Source of the DNA: Gymnorhina tibicen
Taxonomy: Eukaryota > Chordata > Aves > Passeriformes > Artamidae
Direction: 5' to 3'
Assembly: GCA_013399875.1 (NCBI GenBank)
Contig: VXAZ01009309.1
Span: 3,530,396-3,594,395, forward strand
Length of the DNA: 64,000 nucleotides
Notes under the pieces: model-generated
Seen by the model: the letters and a program-made list of their open reading frames with translations, nothing else
What the model was told of the DNA's origin: nothing
Databases searched by the model: none
Shown here: positions 47,201 through 59,632 of the stretch, in pieces
Layout: every line of letters begins with the position of its first letter
Position numbering within the stretch: the stretch's first letter is position 1
Made by a program: the position numbers and the translations under genes

Positions 47201-49409
47201 CCCCAAAGCTTTTCCTGGGCAAGCTGACAGCCCCGGCCGCGGCGCTGTGACAGAAAACGGCCTGACCGCGAGCGGGTCTCGTTTCTGCTCAGGATTTCAC
47301 GGGGAAAAACATTCCTGACCCGACACCAAACCTCTCAGGAGGTGACAGCGCGGTGCGGGGTCACCCCCATCGGTTTTTCCATTTGCACAGCCATTAAAAG
47401 GCCACGGCAGCAGAGAGCATCGGCCCCCGGTGCAGCTGGGGCTGCGCTGTGCCCGATCTCTGCTGTGGCGGCCGGGGCTGGGCGGTCACCTCCCAAGCCA
47501 GCAGGTTGTCACCGTGCCCCTTCCCGTGCCGTCCCACCCCGCTGGGTTTTAGAACCTTTCACGACTCCTCTGAGCTTCCCGGCGCCAATATTTGGAGCTG
47601 GTCGGAAAGGAAGGCATTTTTTGTACGCGTGGGGATGTTTGCTTCGCTTTGGGTTCGTTTGGCAAATGTTGGTGGGGTTTTTTATCTTTAATTTTAATTA
47701 GGGAGATTGAAAGCTTTGAGAGCAAATTTGAAGCAGATGGAGCTGGTGACATCACTCTTTGTTTCACTCCTGTTAGTGCAGATTAGCTACTTTGGGGTAA
47801 ATCCTGGAGAGAACCTTTCTCTGCTTAAACACCCCCAGTCTCCAGCCTTTTCCCATCCCTTCTGTCCTCCCTGTCCGTCTGCTTTGTCCTCTCCTCGTGC
47901 CCCTTCACTCCCCCCAGGCCTGCCTCCATCAGATGCTGTTCCCAGACAAAAATCCCATAAGCTCCCAGCTGTCCCTTGTGCTGGAGAGGAGCAGCCAGGG
48001 CATGCAGGGAGCTCTGGGGGGTGGTGCTTCCCTTGGGATGGGCCCTCAGGGGTTGGTGCTGGGGCAGGACCAGAGCCTGAGCGCTGCCAGACCCTTCCCA
48101 AACCTACCCCGCCCTCGATCCATGGGGAGTTCTGTGGTTTCTGTTTCTTGCATGGGGGCTGGGTCACGGATCCATTCCAAAGGTTGGAGCGTCCACACCG
48201 AGGAGCCACTGGCTCCAGCTCGTGCCGTCCTTGCCTGTCACCGCTGTGTCCCCGGATGGATCCCCTGCCTTCAGCCCTGACTCCTGTCTGTATTTTCCAG
48301 AACTCCAGGCAGGGCTCAGATCTCCATGGCTTTTCCCCATGGCCAATCTAAAGGAGCGATGGACTGAGGTTGTCCCCAAACCTGTGTCCCCCAGGGCTGG
48401 TGGCAGCAGCCCTGGTTGTGCCCAGTGGCTCCTGTGGCCCTTTTCCTGCTGGCCTGGTGCCAGCACTGCCTCGCACCAGGCGCTGCTGCCGCCCCGGCCG
48501 GCAGGAATTCCCTTTATCTCCCTGGCAGCAGATGAAAAGCCCCGGCCACAGGATGTGTTTGTGCACATTCTGCTGGGGAAGGCGAGGGGATGGAGCTCAG
48601 TTGAGCTCTGTATCCTCAACTCTGGTTTTTTTCAGCATTTCTTTTTCCCCCTCCGAGGAGTTAAATCTCCTTTAATCCCCGCTTTCCCTTGTAGATTTGT
48701 CCTGCCTTCTCCAGCAATAACACCCCTGGGATCCTGGCCCTGGGGCTGGGCTCGGGGGCTTGGGGTGACGGTGAAGGTTCAATTGCCAAAAGCAAACGCT
48801 CCCCAACCTCTGTGACTCGCTTCCCCCACGGACCTGATGATGCAATAAACGAACACACTTGTGTTTTCTCTGTGGGAATCTGGATGAAGACGCAGGAGAA
48901 AAGAAAATATCTTTAACAGTCTGTGTGTCATCTTCAACTTTATTTCCCTTCTTGCCCGGCATGGGTGCGCAGAGCTGCCCGCTCTGAAGCCATGGGCCAC
49001 TCATTGCAAAGCCCCCAGCACGGAATATACCAAATATTCCTTAAAAATACGGCCGTGGATAACCCCCATCTCCCCTTTGCACAGAGCTGGATTGGATCTC
49101 TGCTTTTATACCTGCTGTTCAGCGCTTTGGATATAAATACAGCTCCGTTTTTCTTGGCTGCTCCAGGCGTGGCTTGGCTTCCTCCCTGCTCCGGGGCTTG
49201 CAGCATGACACGTGCGGAGCACAGCCCAGGCATCATCCTGCTGCTTTTTCTCTTGGTCACGGCGCTCAGGTGGCTCTGGATCTTGGGTTTTCCGTTTGGA
49301 AGGGGTTGGCAGGGGTTTTGCGGGGATTTGTTAATGGCTGGGAGGGTTGGTGGGAATATCAGCGTGCAGGGCTGAGCAGGGTCCGTGTGGGACCTCTTGT
49401 CGGACAGGG

Positions 49410-49600
49410 TCACGGGATGGTTTGGGTTGGAGGCGACTTAAAGCTCATCCGGTTCCAGCCCCTCCTGCACACCTTCCACCATCCCAGGATGCTCCAAACC
49501 CTGTCCAGCCTGGCCTCGGACACTCCCAGGGACGGGGCAGCCACAGCTTCCCTGGGCACCCTGTGCCAGGGCCTCCCCACCCTCACAGGGAGGGATTTCT
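49410..49600 (-). mobile_element. CR1 LINE 3'-end fragment
   Basis: TCACGGGATGGTTTGGGTTG, CTTAAAGCTCATCCGGTTCC, CCAGGATGCTCCAAACCCTG, CCTCGGACACTCCCAGGGAC, GGCAGCCACAGCTTCCCTGG and CCTGTGCCAGGGCCTCCCCA appear in the order of the reverse-complemented CR1 3' end. The usual CCCTGCCATGGGCAGG box is decayed. Confidence 0.93.
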
Positions 49601-52600
49601 CAGAGCTGCCAGTGTCTCTCTGGTGCCAGGCTGCCTGGCTGGGGGCGTCCCAGCTGGAGCCAGGCTGGGAATCTCCAGTGGAGCCTGACTCGTTCTGAGC
49701 CAGGTAAAATGTCCTTTTCCACCCTTCTCGTTGATATCTTATCATCCACGTGTAGTTCAGAGGGTCCCTTCCTGCAGCGCTGCCATCCTTCGGCCTAGGC
49801 CAGTGTCCAAGGAGAGCTTATTTATTTCCCTGTGTTAGATTCACGTACAGTACAAACCTTTGTGTCCCGAGCTGTTTGTGGAGCACAGAGGCGCTTCCTC
49901 TTCTCATTGCTCATTTTTAATCAATGGTTTTTGCTTACTCACCAACAGCAAAGCCACAGAGGGATCATTTCTTTTCCTTTTCTCCTTTATTAAACTCAAA
50001 AACCCCGGTGCAGGTACCGAAACCAACCAGGTGCTTGGAAAAAAGCCCTGATTTTCCTGCATGGATGCTTTGGAGACAATCAGCTGTGCCATGATTGGGA
50101 CCAATTAAAGTCAAATGGCAGCAGCAAAGTGTGTGTCTGGTTCCTGGTGCTGCCTGAGAGCAGGGCTGGGGATTGCAGCCTCCGGGTTACTTTGCAGGCG
50201 AGCTCAGCCTTGCAGCAGCAGAACTGGATATTTTAAAATATAAAAAGCCCTTTCTGCACCCAGCCAGGTGCTCGGAAGTGTCCGGGTGCCTTTTGGTGGT
50301 GGGATTAGGCTTGTGGATTGAAGGACTTTGCGAAAGCTTTGCTCTTACTTAACAGTCAAAGCAGCTGGAGCGGCGTGGTCAGGAGGTGACACAGGGGACA
50401 GGAGAGGGTGGCAGTGACTTTTCGAGCCTGGCAGGTAACTTGGCATCAGAAAAAAGCTTTTGCATCAAAGCTTTTGCTGTCTGGCAGCAGCTTCACCCTT
50501 GTGTCCAAGAGGTTTTCCACGCACCATGCCTGGAAGCACAGCTGGCTCCAGACTTGGCGAGGTGTTCGCTCAGTGTGGCTAATTAAGGTCATTTTTGCTG
50601 TACCTAATTGATATCACGAGACTTTGATCCTGCTTGGCATGGTGGCAGTCCCTGGCAGGGATGGGGACATTGCTCTGCCAGTGGCTCCACTGCCCGGTGC
50701 TTTTTTTTTTTTGGCGGGAATTGTGGTGTTTCCATGCTCGTCCTGCAGCACCAGCTTGGCAATAAATAAATAAATAAATGAATGAAAACTGGAGTGGCCC
50801 CGCTGCTGGTGCCAACCAGGGCAGGGCAGAGCTGCAGGGAAGGTGCACAGCCCCCAAATCCAGGGCTCCTGCTCCCTGTGTGGCAGCAAAGCCGGGCTGC
50901 AGGGAGGTGCTGGCTGATGCATCAGAGCCTCTCGTGGGAGCTGGAAGCCTGGAAGTTTTTCCCTGCTCCTCCCTGCGTGGCAGCCCTTTTGGGGCAGGAT
51001 GATCCTTGTCGGAGGTCCCTGTTCATGGTGCGGTTCCCTTGTGCTCCCAGCCTGGAGCCCTCACACCCAGAACTCACAATTCCCCCCCCTCCCTTCGGCA
51101 CCGGTCGTTCGGGGTCACGGCTGCCGCGGAGAGGATGCCTTTGGAAAGGATGTGGTTCTGCTGTGTTTGCTTGCAAAGTTTCCTGTTTGAGTGTGGTTTC
51201 TCTTCCTCTGCTCATTCCCTGAGCGTCCAGGGGCTCAGCCCGTTTCCTGCTCCCAGCCCGGGGGGGGGACACGGTGCCCTGTGGATGTGTCACCAGCAGG
51301 ACCTGGGCCTTCAGGATGTGTCTGAGAGATCAGCTCCACCACTGAGGATGGGTATTTGATTTAGTCTGCTCCTATTTGGGCTTAATTTATAAACTCTTTA
51401 GTGGGGGATGGAATCAGGGCTGGATTTTCTGGCGTGGAATAAGAACATTTCCCATCACTTCATTCCCTGGGAAAAAAAGAGGAGAAAGTGTGGCTATGAA
51501 TAGCTGCACGAGGAAGGCTGTGCACAATAAAGACATTATGAAAAATATTACACTCATCCATATTGATTTTTGCTTTGTTTGCTGGCTGGCTCCTTTATTA
51601 CCCTGGCAGAGCCATGAGCAATGTCATCCCAGCTCAGCTAATGAGAAAACATCAGCTGCTGCTGTCAGGCTGCCTTGGAAAGCCCCCTCCGTGGTCACTT
51701 TAAAAAGACCTGTTTGGAATGTCCAGCACAGGGAAATGCTGGGCTGAGAAGGGGCTGCTCTGGTTCCCAGCCCGGTGGTGATGAGATGGATGATGTGACA
51801 TGGAAAATGTGGCACATCCTGGGGATGGGGCTGCACTGGGGGCAGCCTCCACTGTCCTCCAAAACCAGTGCCTTTTGCAGGATGGCTGAACCCAGCTAAA
51901 GGGGATTAAACGCCATCTTTCCCCAAATTTTGCAGGTGCCCTTTATTCAATGACCTCTCCTTCACCCTCCTGTCCCCCCAGGTAAGGAAATGTTTGCCAG
52001 TGCTTCATTTATTTTAAACTGACCCTGGTTCCCAGCAGCCAGGGCTGGAGTGAGCCCCGGGGTCTCTGGTGGGAAGAGATTGGGGCTGTCACGGAGAATG
52101 ACGTGCATGGGGTTTGAATACCATTCATTAATTAGGATTTTCCAGTCCCTCTTCCAGGCTGGAGCAGCAACTCCCTTCATTAGCAAAGAGATAAACGCTC
52201 CCTGCAGCCAGCTCGGTGTGGTCCCAGAAACCTTCCTGGCTCCTTGCTGGAGAGCACGTGCTCAGCTGGGACCGGATTTACGGTTCCATCATGTATTATT
52301 CATCCCAAATAATATGTATTCCAACCCTGCCGTTGTGCAGGGCCAGGCAGAGCGATTGGAGGGGTATCTCCAACCTGTAAATCTTAATATTCAAAGCACT
52401 GACAGATTCTGTGTGTGTGTTTTTGGGGGGCACACAAGGAACCCTCCCTCTTACCAGAGAGGAAGGGGCGCACCCAAAATTAAATGTTTTACAAACAGCG
52501 TTTCCCTCAGGTGTTCAGAAGTGGTTTGTTCCATCAATTCCGGCCTGGTCGAAATATATCTGTTGGAAAAAATGTGGGAGCTTGCAGTTTGAGAGCATCT

Positions 52601-55600
52601 TGTTGGACTTGAGGTCATGATACTTGGTTATGGCCAAGGTAGAACCTGTCACTGAGTGTGGATTTCCTCGTTTGTTAGTGGGGTTATTTCTGATTGGGAA
52701 GAGGAAATAATCTTCCCAAACCCACGAGCATTTAATAAAACAATTATGTGTAAATATCTATTAGGAAATTAGGGCAGTGGAACTTTTTAAAGGGGGCATG
52801 CGTTGATTTATCTTAATCTTATAATAATTGATGTAAAAGGAAAAACCAGCAGTGAAAAGCCACCTTCTCTGCCATCGTGAAAATCTTTGTATTTCTCATA
52901 ATGTCGTATTTACCCCCAGGACTAAATTACAGCTCGTGCAGCCCTTTTCTTTAACTCAGTAAATAAGATTTAGCTCCTGCGTGCGATCCACCTGTTTCTA
53001 TGGAAACCGGGCTGGAGTGCCAAGCGAGCGGATTCGGCACCGGCCGGAGCGAGGGCGGCTCTGAAACCCACCCCAAGGCCTGGGTGGGCCCCCACTGATG
53101 CCTGGAGGAGCCAAAGGAAGGGGGTGCAGCTTGTTGATGTGATGCTGAACTCGCTCACGTGATGCCAGACTTGTCTGATCCCCTTAAAACTGATCCTAAG
53201 TTGATTTTCTTGGCTGCAATGAAGATCTCGCCTGTTTCGGAGCGGGAGAGGAGACGCTTTGGGCTGTATCTGCACACAGGGAGTCCCGATGCTCTGTGTA
53301 CAAACGTGTGTGGGACACGGAGGGGTGCAGAGCTGGGGGGGCTGGTCCAGGGGATGGTCCCTGATGCTCCAGTGAGCCCTGGGCTGGATCCTGGGTGAGA
53401 TGAACAAGGGGGAGTGGAGCTTGGCTCAGGGTTTCCCTTCAAGAGCAGAGCAAGCCAAGAAGACTTGCCTTTTGTAGTGAAAAAATGATTAAAGCGTAAT
53501 TAATTTCTTAGACTTGGATAATGAAACATCTTTGTCTGCAGGCCCGAGGGCCCAAATAGGAGCATTTTTAATGTTATTTTTAGCAGTGCTGCGTTTTACG
53601 TGTCTCGACTCCCGTTCTTGTCGTGCTCAAAGTGGGAAAAGCCGGGCAGTGGGATCGGAATTAAAACCTCCAGCCTCTTTTTGCCATGTTTGAGATTAGA
53701 TAATGCAACAAATCTGAGGTCTGCCCTGGAGACGGGGGTGTGTGGAGAAAACATCAGCTGGCTAAAACCACGGGGCCTCTCTGGTCGTCGTCCTCTGATA
53801 TCAAAGCCAATTTTGCATCATTTTTTGATGTTCTAATGAAAAACTGGGGTGGAGGTTGGTGTTGCCTTACTCAGGGCCTGGACATCCCCTGGTCTTTCCA
53901 AGGCCGTTAGATTATTTCCATAATCCTTTAGGTATTTTTCTCACTGCTTTCCAGGCATTTGTCCCCTCTCTTTGCTGTGCTGGGATTTGAGAAGTGGGAA
54001 GGGGCTGTGGCAGCACAAGCCTGGGTGGAGAACGAACCCGATCTCGCTTGCACACCGAGATCTTGATGATAATGAGCATTAATAATATGTGAGAAAATTG
54101 GAGCAGACCCAAGGTTTAGCAGGAAGGACCAGGGAAGGATTTTTACTGGCAGCTCTCGGGTGATGAGGAGCATCAGCCAGCTCTTGCTGCCAGCACAGGA
54201 ACCCCCCTGCTCTGCCCGGCTCTCCCAGGGAAGATGTTCCTTCCTTGCTTGCTGCAATTCCTGCCCTCGACTGGCTGTGGAGCTCATAAAATAGATTTTT
54301 CTGCAAAATGGTGCAGCTGGAGGCTTGTTGCATTCCAGTTTTGGGGTTTCTGGGATAAAAGATGTCGTGTCCTTCATCCCACGTGCCAGCCGGCTGTGTC
54401 CAGCTGTGCCAGAGGGGCGTGTGGAGCGGGGGAGATGTTGAGCTGGTTGTGGAGCCTCTCTTTTCATCGCCCTTTATTTTTTTGGCATTTCCTTCTTCGT
54501 TTCCATCATCCAAGTGCCTATTCCTTGCCTCAGCTAAGCCCCCTGGATGGCTGGTGGACCCTCCAAGTCAGAGAACCCCTCCCTGCCCCAGCCTGTGACC
54601 AGATCAGATCCTGGTGCTCACAGAGTGCGTTAATGAAGAATGGGGCAGAAACGAAATCCTGCATCTGGAGGTTTTCCCTTTCTTTCAGCCTCAGGCCCTT
54701 CTGTAATCGTAATGGAAAAAACCCCCTCCCTCCCCATCCACCTATCCTTTATTGGAAGTGCTAAACAGCCATCTTCAGCGATTTTTTCTAATAAAAGGAT
54801 GTCTGTTAAACAGAGCCCCAGAGAGCCAAGCTGCTTTACAGGGAGCTGTTTGAACTGCTTTCCGTGCTGGCTTTTTAATATCGTTTAATACAGTTCTGGC
54901 CCTTTTTCTGCATAGTTTTTCCCCATCAAAGCTTATCGTTCCCACTCTGTTGTCTGGCTGTCACGCAGCTTTAGAGGGGGTTTGGGAAGGGGAATGGCAC
55001 ACGGAGCAGTGGAGAGCTCCGTATTGACATCCCAAAAGCGAACTCACCGGTGACTGTGTCCGGTGGGGTGGGGAAACGCTCTGAAGTTAAAATCCCAGTG
55101 CCAACAGGCGTGGAGCACCCCAGCTGCTCGCTTAACAGGTTGCACTGGCTTATTTATTTATTAGTAATTGTATTTATCCGCAGTTTTTCCTGCAGCGAGG
55201 TGTCAGTTACAGCCCGATGGCACCGCGCAGCGCAGGAGCAGCTCCGGGGACAGATGTGGCCCCAGGCAAACCCCAGGAACACAGATGTGCTGTAGGGCCA
55301 GTAGCCAGAGAGGAGAGGTGGGGATTTCCACAGGTCTGAATCCCGCCTCAGAGCGGGTGAACAGCACTGGGCTCTCCGGGATCATTCGGGAGATGCTGTT
55401 GGAAAGACACAGTCGGATGCCAGCTTGCTTTGTGGGATCCATGGATGGGCCTGGCTGGGCTTCCTCTTCCAATATTTCATTTAAAATTCTCTCCCAGGCT
55501 GTGGGATGTGCATTTGTTTGAGATGAAACCCAGCAGAGCCTGTGCTGCTCTGGGTGACAGCAGCTGGGACCCTTTGCCAGGGTGTGGGGTGGTGGGAGAG

Positions 55601-57230
55601 CCCCTGGGTTTGTGTTTTGGCACCTTCGTTTCTCCCGCAGGAAAGGTGCTCCGGTTCCTTAGGAAGGACAGGGAAAGGTTCTTGTGTGGATTGGAGCAAA
55701 CCAGTGAGCAGGGAAGGGGCCAAGGGCACTTGGGAGCCCTTCTCCCAAGGGTCCAGAGGAGAGCTGGGACCTGCCCGTGCCCTGGGAGCCTTTGGCAGTG
55801 CAAAAGCTGCTGGGAATGCTGTCAGGAGCAAGAGAGGGGATGGATGTTTAATTAATTTAGATCATTTCTATCATGAAGTGATTGGCTTGACAAGGGAGCA
55901 GGGAGGTTGGTCCCAGGATCTCTGCTGGAGTCACTGGAGGGGAGGTGACCCCCAGCAGGCAGTACACAGCCCCTGAGGGAAATTCCCATCAGAACATCCC
56001 TGGGGATCTGTGGGGAAGCAGCTGCAGGGCCAGGAGGGAGTGAAGACATCACCGAGTGCACTTGGCAGCTCCATGGAAATATCTCCAGCTCTGTGTGTGT
56101 CTGATTGCTTTAGATGTGTCCCATCCCTTCCTCATCCACCATTTTCTGTTGGGGCTGGGACCCCTGACCGGGGCTGGGATGAGGAAATGAAGAGATCCCG
56201 TATTTTATAGGAGCAGAGTGCAATGTACAGCACCTGCTGGTGCCAGGGCTGGATGAGAAACTGCCCGTACTGGGGGCAAACTGGGATAACCCCGGCTCAA
56301 CCCCACTCCCACTGGTGTTTAGGTGTGAGGAACGAGGGTGAGAGGCAGCCAGCTGGGATTGTGCTTTTTAATGGAGGCATTCCAACACAAATAGCTTGGA
56401 TTGATGGAGGTCTTAATAAACACTGAATTCTTTTGGTACAGGGCTCATCAGCTCCTACCCAGAGCTTTATAGATATCAGCACCACCACCTCCCACCCTGC
56501 AAACATTTATTGCTGATCATACTCCACATCTGCAGCAGAATAAAGCACTTGATGAAAAATACATCAGTGGGACCTTGGTTGGCAGGGGGCTGCCTCGCTA
56601 TTCCTGCTGTGATAACCAGCAGGGACATTCCCCTGGGTTTTCCCTGGATGCTGCAGTGATGACAGTTCTGTCTTTCTCTCTCTCTTGACCCATCAGCTCC
56701 CCCCTCTTGTATGCTGGGCTCCCTGAGCCGCTGCTGGATCCCAGGGGGATCTGGGGGCACAGGTCTGGGCAGCGTGGTCAGGAAAAGGCTCCATGCACTG
56801 GGCATACAGTGGGAGAGGAGTAAAACATGGGAGGGGGTCCTAGCAAGTTCTGGGGTGGCAAATTCACTGGTGGGTGCTGATTGGACATTTGGGAGGGTCT
56901 TTTTTTTCCCACTGGAGCCCATTTGTCCCCTGTCCAGAGGCACCACCAGGATGCTGCTGCTGGGAGAGGAAACTTGGCTTTTGTGTGACTTTCAAGGTGC
57001 GTGTGAACACTCTAAGGAGAGCCCAGATCCCTGTTCACTTCATGGGTCAGCACACATCACCCCTGGGATGGTTTTTCCTTCGAGGTGTGGCTGGAAGTGG
57101 GGTCGGAGGAGTGGTGGGGGCACGGAATTCCTGTGCTCCAGCACAGGCAGCCGCTCCTCCTGTTTGCATCCAATTCCCCAAATCCACTGACCAGTCCCAC
57201 CACTCCAAATCCCATTCCCAGCCAGCAAGG
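49601..57230. other. Intron 2 sequence, no gene seen
   Basis: No exon or CR1 copy recognised over about 7.6 kb. 52660-52960 and 53480-53580 are AT-rich. A short tetranucleotide repeat lies at 50761 and a T12 run at about 50701. Frames up to 180 codons (52050-52592, +) and 179 codons (53928-54467, -) have no domain I know. Confidence 0.6.
50761..50788 (+). repeat. (AATA)n microsatellite
   Basis: AATAAATAAATAAATAAATG followed by AATGAAAA: about five tetranucleotide units, slightly degenerate at the end. Confidence 0.9.
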
Positions 57231-57239
57231 GGGAGGGAG

Positions 57240-57830
57240 TTTGCTCAGCTGAACATTCTCTTTGCGGACGTAATTTCCTCATAACCATCCATACGTTGTC
57301 AAACCATCCTTTTTTCCTTTTATTTTTTTTTCCCCTTTTAGCCCCTCAAACACGTGATTTTTATTTCTCCAGCTGTAAAGCCGAGCGTGTGAATGTTAAA
57401 TTGTTAAATAAGTCAAACATAATTATTCAAGTACCCGGCATAATGCGTTTCAGGAGTGCGGAATCTGAAATCCGACACGACGCGCGCGGGCGAGCGCTTT
57501 TGTGGGGATTGTACTCCTGAGGGGGATGTCATTTTGACAAGAATATATTTTCCCCCTTTCACAGCCTGTCTCGTACTGTCTTGATGCTTTGGTGGAAGTC
57601 TCATCCGCGTAGAGTTGATTTTGATGGGGAATTATTCAAACCTTTCAGATCCGTCCCCGTGGACTGGGTTGCTCGGCGGGCTGATGGGATGATAGCGGTG
57701 AGGAGCTCGGGGCTGAGTGCCTGATGTGAAATAAAAGGTTTTTCCTTTCACAAGGCTTGGTCTGAGCCGGTTATCTCTTGGTAAATGCTATCAAAAGCTA
57801 TTTTCTGCAGTCCGAGCACATCGTCTACAT
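57240..57830. promoter_or_regulatory. Possible conserved non-coding element, CpG and AT-rich mixed
   Basis: Reads GACGTAATTTCCTCATAACC, then AACACGTGATTTTTATTTC, TTAAATTGTTAAATAAGTC, ATAATTATTCAAGTACCCGG, a CpG cluster GACACGACGCGCGCGGGCG, and GGAATTATTCAAACCTTTCAG. AATTATTCAA(G/A) occurs twice (about 57419 and 57628). The unusual pairing of AT-rich homeodomain-like words and CpG clusters over about 600 bases, without any repeat or frame, stands out from the neighbourhood. Regulatory role is inference. Confidence 0.3.
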
Positions 57831-59486
57831 CTGGCCAAAATATGGCATGAAAGAAAGATGTTTTGAACAACGAACGGCCTTAATAGCAGATGGGGAAAGA
57901 AGTCATTAAAACTCAATTTTCAGGGACTTTTTTTGGGCTTTTTTTAAAATCCAAAATTGGAAAATAATTTGTTTGTTTGTGTCTGTAAAGGAAACATTGC
58001 CTTTTTTCATCGGACAAAGCTAAAATGCTCCTCAGTATGGATCAGAGCAAGAAAGCCTTTTCTCCTTTCTCTGTCCCGCTCCTCAGTTTTGAGTTTTACA
58101 CCAGGCTGAGCTTTTCCTCTGGGAGTTCCAGACATTGCTGCCATCAAGCACATGTGGTTATTTGCAGCGCGGATTTTCATGCCCCGCATGAGGCACCTGA
58201 GCAGGGGCTCACCCTGAGTTTTGGGGATTTTGTGCTACATAAAATGCTCTGTTCAGTGGTAACTCAGTGGTGCTGGTTGTGAAGTCTGTAAGACTTTAAT
58301 GTGCTCTTACTGGCAGTTAGAAAATGCCACGAGAGCCAGCTCAGACCGAATCCCAGTTTCCTGTTCCCTTCCCACAAGTAAACACTTGTCAGGCGCTTCC
58401 AGGAGCTCCACAGGACAGAAACCAGTTTTACCTGTTTTGTTACAAAATCTCTTTGTTCTGGACAGGAGCCCCAGGGAGGAGTTTTCCCTGACCTGCTCGT
58501 AGCTGAGGTGACAGCAGTTATTTCTCTGATCTCAGATTTGCACCGGTGGCCTTTGGGATGCAGTTTTGGGTGTTGATGTTTATCGATAGCGCTGCCCAGA
58601 GCTCTGCCCTGCTGGCACCAGTAATTCCGGTTCCTTTTTTACTGTTTTTCCCTGCTGGGACCCTCATCCCCTCCTGCACAGGGCGTTGTCAAGGACTCTC
58701 ATCCATCTTGATGACCTTTATCACCATCGTGTGTTCAAACCTGAGCCCTTAAAACCATCAGGGGGCCGTGGTGATGAGAGCCCGCATTAACACATGGATA
58801 AATCCCTTTATTTTCCCTCCCCCTGCAACCCCAGGCTGACCACAGTGCACGGCCCAGCTGCTCTTTGTCTGTGAAGTCTGATGGAAGGGCTGGGAGAAGG
58901 AGCACGTGGTGGTTCAGGCCACGTTCCCCTTTCTCCCTGTGATGATGTGTGAGTGTGTTTTTGGGATTTTCTCTCCTGTAGCAAGGCTGGCTCTTCCCAG
59001 CCCACCCCATCTGAACGGCGCGTGTCGAAATTCCTCAAAGCTCCTGCTTGCTGCGTGTTCCACACTTGCTCAATCTGTTCCTATTAATTTTTAAACGCGT
59101 TTTTAGCGGCAGATAAACAGCTGGTGACACTTCGGGAGCCGCTGAGGAGCTGCTGTGACGCTCCCAGCGCTGCACACCGGGCTGGGGGATGCGGGCACGG
59201 CGCCGGGGGCGTCGGGATCCCTTGGGATGCAAACACCCTGTGTGTGCCTCTTCCCTCCCCTCCCCGGTGAGGATGGAGCTCTCCAGCTGCCGCTTTGCCT
59301 TCCCTGCTGTTTTAAACCATCCTGCCTCGCTGCAGGTCCTGAGCAGAGCTGAGCTCCCACTGGAGGATCCAGCTGGGGAATCTGCCTGAGCATCCTTGAC
59401 AAAGCTATTTACATTCCTTAAATCACTGACTGAAAACATCATGCCTGACTCCTTTCTTTCTTGGAGACAGCCAAGATCTAATCTAT
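57831..59486. other. Intron 2 sequence, no gene seen
   Basis: Mixed composition with AT-rich 57880-58020. No repeat family or exon recognised. Confidence 0.55.
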
Positions 59487-59520
59487 GATATTTTTTCCTT
59501 TTTTTTTTTTACAGCTGTAT

Positions 59521-59632
59521 GGATTTGTTAGGCCTGAAGGGAGCCTTAGATCATCTTGTCTTGCCCTCTGTTCAGTAGTGACGGTGGAAATCCATCCAGC
59601 TTCCCTTTCCACCCTGTAATTTGTGAGCTGTG
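59521..59632 (-). mobile_element. Ancient CR1-type LINE fragment
   Basis: GGATTTGTTAGGCCTGAAGG, GAGCCTTAGATCATCTTGTC and TTGCCCTCTGTTCAGTAGTG resemble the old amniote CR1 tail that in turtles and crocodilians reads approximately TTAGGCCAGAAGGGACCATT followed by AGATCATCTAGTCTGACCTC. It is clearly a different and older CR1 group from the GGTTTGGGTTGGAAGGGACC type found elsewhere in the window. Confidence 0.7.

Larger units (their letters stand above)
41071..49409. other. Intron 2 sequence with small repeats, no gene seen
   Basis: Contains a 25-bp-spaced duplication of TGTCAATCA(T/C)GGGGA (42549-42590), the 20-bp tandem at 44162-44216 and a tiny CR1 piece at 43337. Frames of up to 214 codons (43048-43689 and 47707-48351, both +) lack recognisable domains. 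46490-46570 is AT-rich. No VAV2 exon seen. Confidence 0.6.

Noticed and set aside
47707..48351. 214-codon sense frame
   Set aside because: Pro/Ser-rich with no domain, and overlapped by other frames of similar length.
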